From Roseateles depolymerans (GTDB lineage: Bacteria > Pseudomonadota > Gammaproteobacteria > Burkholderiales > Burkholderiaceae_C): a stretch of DNA of 64,000 nt. The stretch covers positions 253,694-317,693 of the forward strand of contig NZ_QUMT01000002.1 of assembly GCF_003387155.1 (NCBI RefSeq), written 5' to 3'. Below, in pieces: positions 63,166 through 64,000 of this stretch (position 1 is the first letter of the stretch; each line of letters starts with the position of its first letter). Under the pieces are notes generated by a model. The model saw only the letters and a list, made by a program, of their open reading frames with translations, searched no databases and was not told where the DNA came from. The position numbers were made by a program, and so were the translations under genes.

Positions 63166-63654
63166 CGCAACAGCGCGCTCGTCGCTTCCATCGCACTCCT
63201 GGCTGCCGTGCCAGGCTGGGCGATGTCCGGCATGGGGACTGCGGAGGTCACGCTGCTGGAAGACGGCCGGGCGTGTTTTGCGGTGCCGGCCAAGAACGCC
63301 AAACGGGACCCCGCTGCCCGTATCCAGGCGATGTCCGTGGTGGATGACGCCGATCAGTCGGGCCGCAAGATGTGGGCGCCGCGGCTGTGGGAGATGCAAG
63401 GGGGAGGTCTCCCCGTCTCGTCCCTCTCGTGCATTGCCTATGGACAGACGCTGGAAGGCGTCCCTGCATCGCCTGCCCTCGAGTTGGCAGAGAACCGGGC
63501 TTATTACGTCAGCCTGAACGTCAGGCCGTCTGACCGCTCCGATCCCACGCGGGGCTACTACGCGAAGTTCTGCGTGCTGGGCCGCGGTGCAGAACGCCGG
63601 ATCAAGCTGATTGCGGAGAATTCTCCGGGCTGGGATAGCGGCAGCTGCCAATGA
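63112..63654 (+). CDS. Exported protein, putative T6SS immunity-like
   Basis: A 180-residue protein with an N-terminal signal ending LLAAVPGWA. The mature part (AEVTLLEDGRACFAVPA, LWEMQGGGLPVSSLSCIAYG, AYYVSLNVRPSDRSDPTRGY, YAKFCVLG) resembles a family usually labelled putative T6SS immunity periplasmic lipoprotein. The lipobox cysteine of that family is absent, so this copy should be soluble in the periplasm if exported. The ATG at 63112 is preferred over an in-frame one at 63067. It partly overlaps the effector remnant. Confidence 0.7.
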   Translation: MKRYSAISSRTLPTVPIFRNSALVASIALLAAVPGWAMSGMGTAEVTLLEDGRACFAVPAKNAKRDPAARIQAMSVVDDADQSGRKMWAPRLWEMQGGGLPVSSLSCIAYGQTLEGVPASPALELAENRAYYVSLNVRPSDRSDPTRGYYAKFCVLGRGAERRIKLIAENSPGWDSGSCQ

Positions 63655-64000
63655 CCGGCCCGTCACTTGGGCGGTGCAGGGAAACGGGCTTTGCCCCTCA
63701 CCACTGCACGTCGCCCTGTTGACCTTGGCGCCGATGTCGAGTGCCAACGCCATGCCGGCTTTTGTCCCACTCCGGTTCGCCTGCGAATGAATGTTGCGAG
63801 GCCGACTAAAAGGGGTGCTCGTCCTCCCCTCGATGACCCCCTGGCGGGTGGCTGCGGCCAAGCGTTGATGCGAAGCAAAGTCTGAGCGGCTGAGACCGTT
63901 CACGATTACCGGCATGTCGCCTTCTTGAGACGGATGGCGCTCCATGACCCAGCCGGTACCGTCGCCGTGTCGATCCAATCGCCGCCATCTCGATCTCCAT
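63655..64000. other. Window end, no gene supported
   Basis: Several short overlapping open frames occur on both strands, none with a clear family, start or composition. A minus-strand frame contains RQGVIEGRTSTPF, which faintly recalls the PAAR-type VIEG turn, but the rest does not follow. The region could hold further debris of a secretion-system locus that continues beyond the window. Confidence 0.4.

Noticed and set aside
63663-63878. PAAR-domain fragment on the minus strand at the window end
   Set aside because: Only a faint VIEG-like match; the remaining PAAR pattern of glycines and cysteines is missing.

Overview
The window is GC-rich, tightly packed, and reads as a chromosomal segment of a betaproteobacterium in the order Burkholderiales. 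A Roseateles/Mitsuaria/Rubrivivax-type relative is my best guess. This rests on gene content (bamC-dapA pair, RoxA-type oxygenase, HU with a Lys/Ala tail, parE and parC close together, quinone-linked pyrD) and on codon use; no rRNA or marker gene settles it. I saw no tRNA, rRNA, CRISPR array, intact insertion sequence or prophage. About 60 genes are supportable; most other long open frames are GC-rich antisense shadows.

Layout. 0.2-8.5 kb: a co-directional nucleoside uptake and salvage operon (BMP binding protein, ATPase, two permeases, cdd, purine nucleoside phosphorylase, deoC, deoA). 8.6-14.2 kb: housekeeping genes trmB, coaBC, dut, a SlyD-like isomerase, roxA, a hypothetical gene and a small lipoprotein. 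14.4-21.3 kb, minus strand: bamC-dapA, a methyltransferase/SDR pair, a small membrane protein, an MFS transporter and a secreted amidohydrolase. 21.5-27.2 kb: parE, an acetyltransferase, a lytic transglycosylase, parC. 27.3-32.5 kb: an ion channel, an SDR divergent from an HTH regulator, pyrD, a DAHP synthase. 33.2-34.8 kb: an AbiE-type toxin-antitoxin pair with a palindromic operator. 35-45.6 kb: rpiA, a chemoreceptor, an ABM monooxygenase, mnmC, an RhlE-like helicase, a response regulator, a B12-binding radical SAM protein, HU. 45.8-48.2 kb: a PAS-LuxR regulator and thioesterase divergent from scoAB. 49.0-56.8 kb: a DUF1800/DUF1501 secreted pair, a second PAS-LuxR regulator, PhoD, a LysE exporter, dsbB, ridA.

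Most interesting regions. (1) 57.0-60.9 kb holds five overlapping genes: acyl-CoA dehydrogenase-like, PIG-L deacetylase, NodS-like methyltransferase, family 2 glycosyltransferase and a small membrane protein. Their chemistry resembles Nod-factor assembly (transfer, deacetylate, N-methylate, acyl-group handling), and I know of no assigned product. (2) 61.9-64.0 kb is an accessory patch with an AT-rich small membrane gene, an orphan hypothetical gene, an effector-like 3' remnant broken by an in-frame TAG, and a gene resembling periplasmic T6SS immunity proteins.

Two sequence-level themes recur. At least eight genes have a -10-like hexamer 6-8 bases before the ATG, which predicts leaderless transcripts. 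Short tandem repeats (7, 8, 9, 11, 18, 24 and 33 bp units) sit in gaps and at gene ends; those inside genes have units divisible by three.
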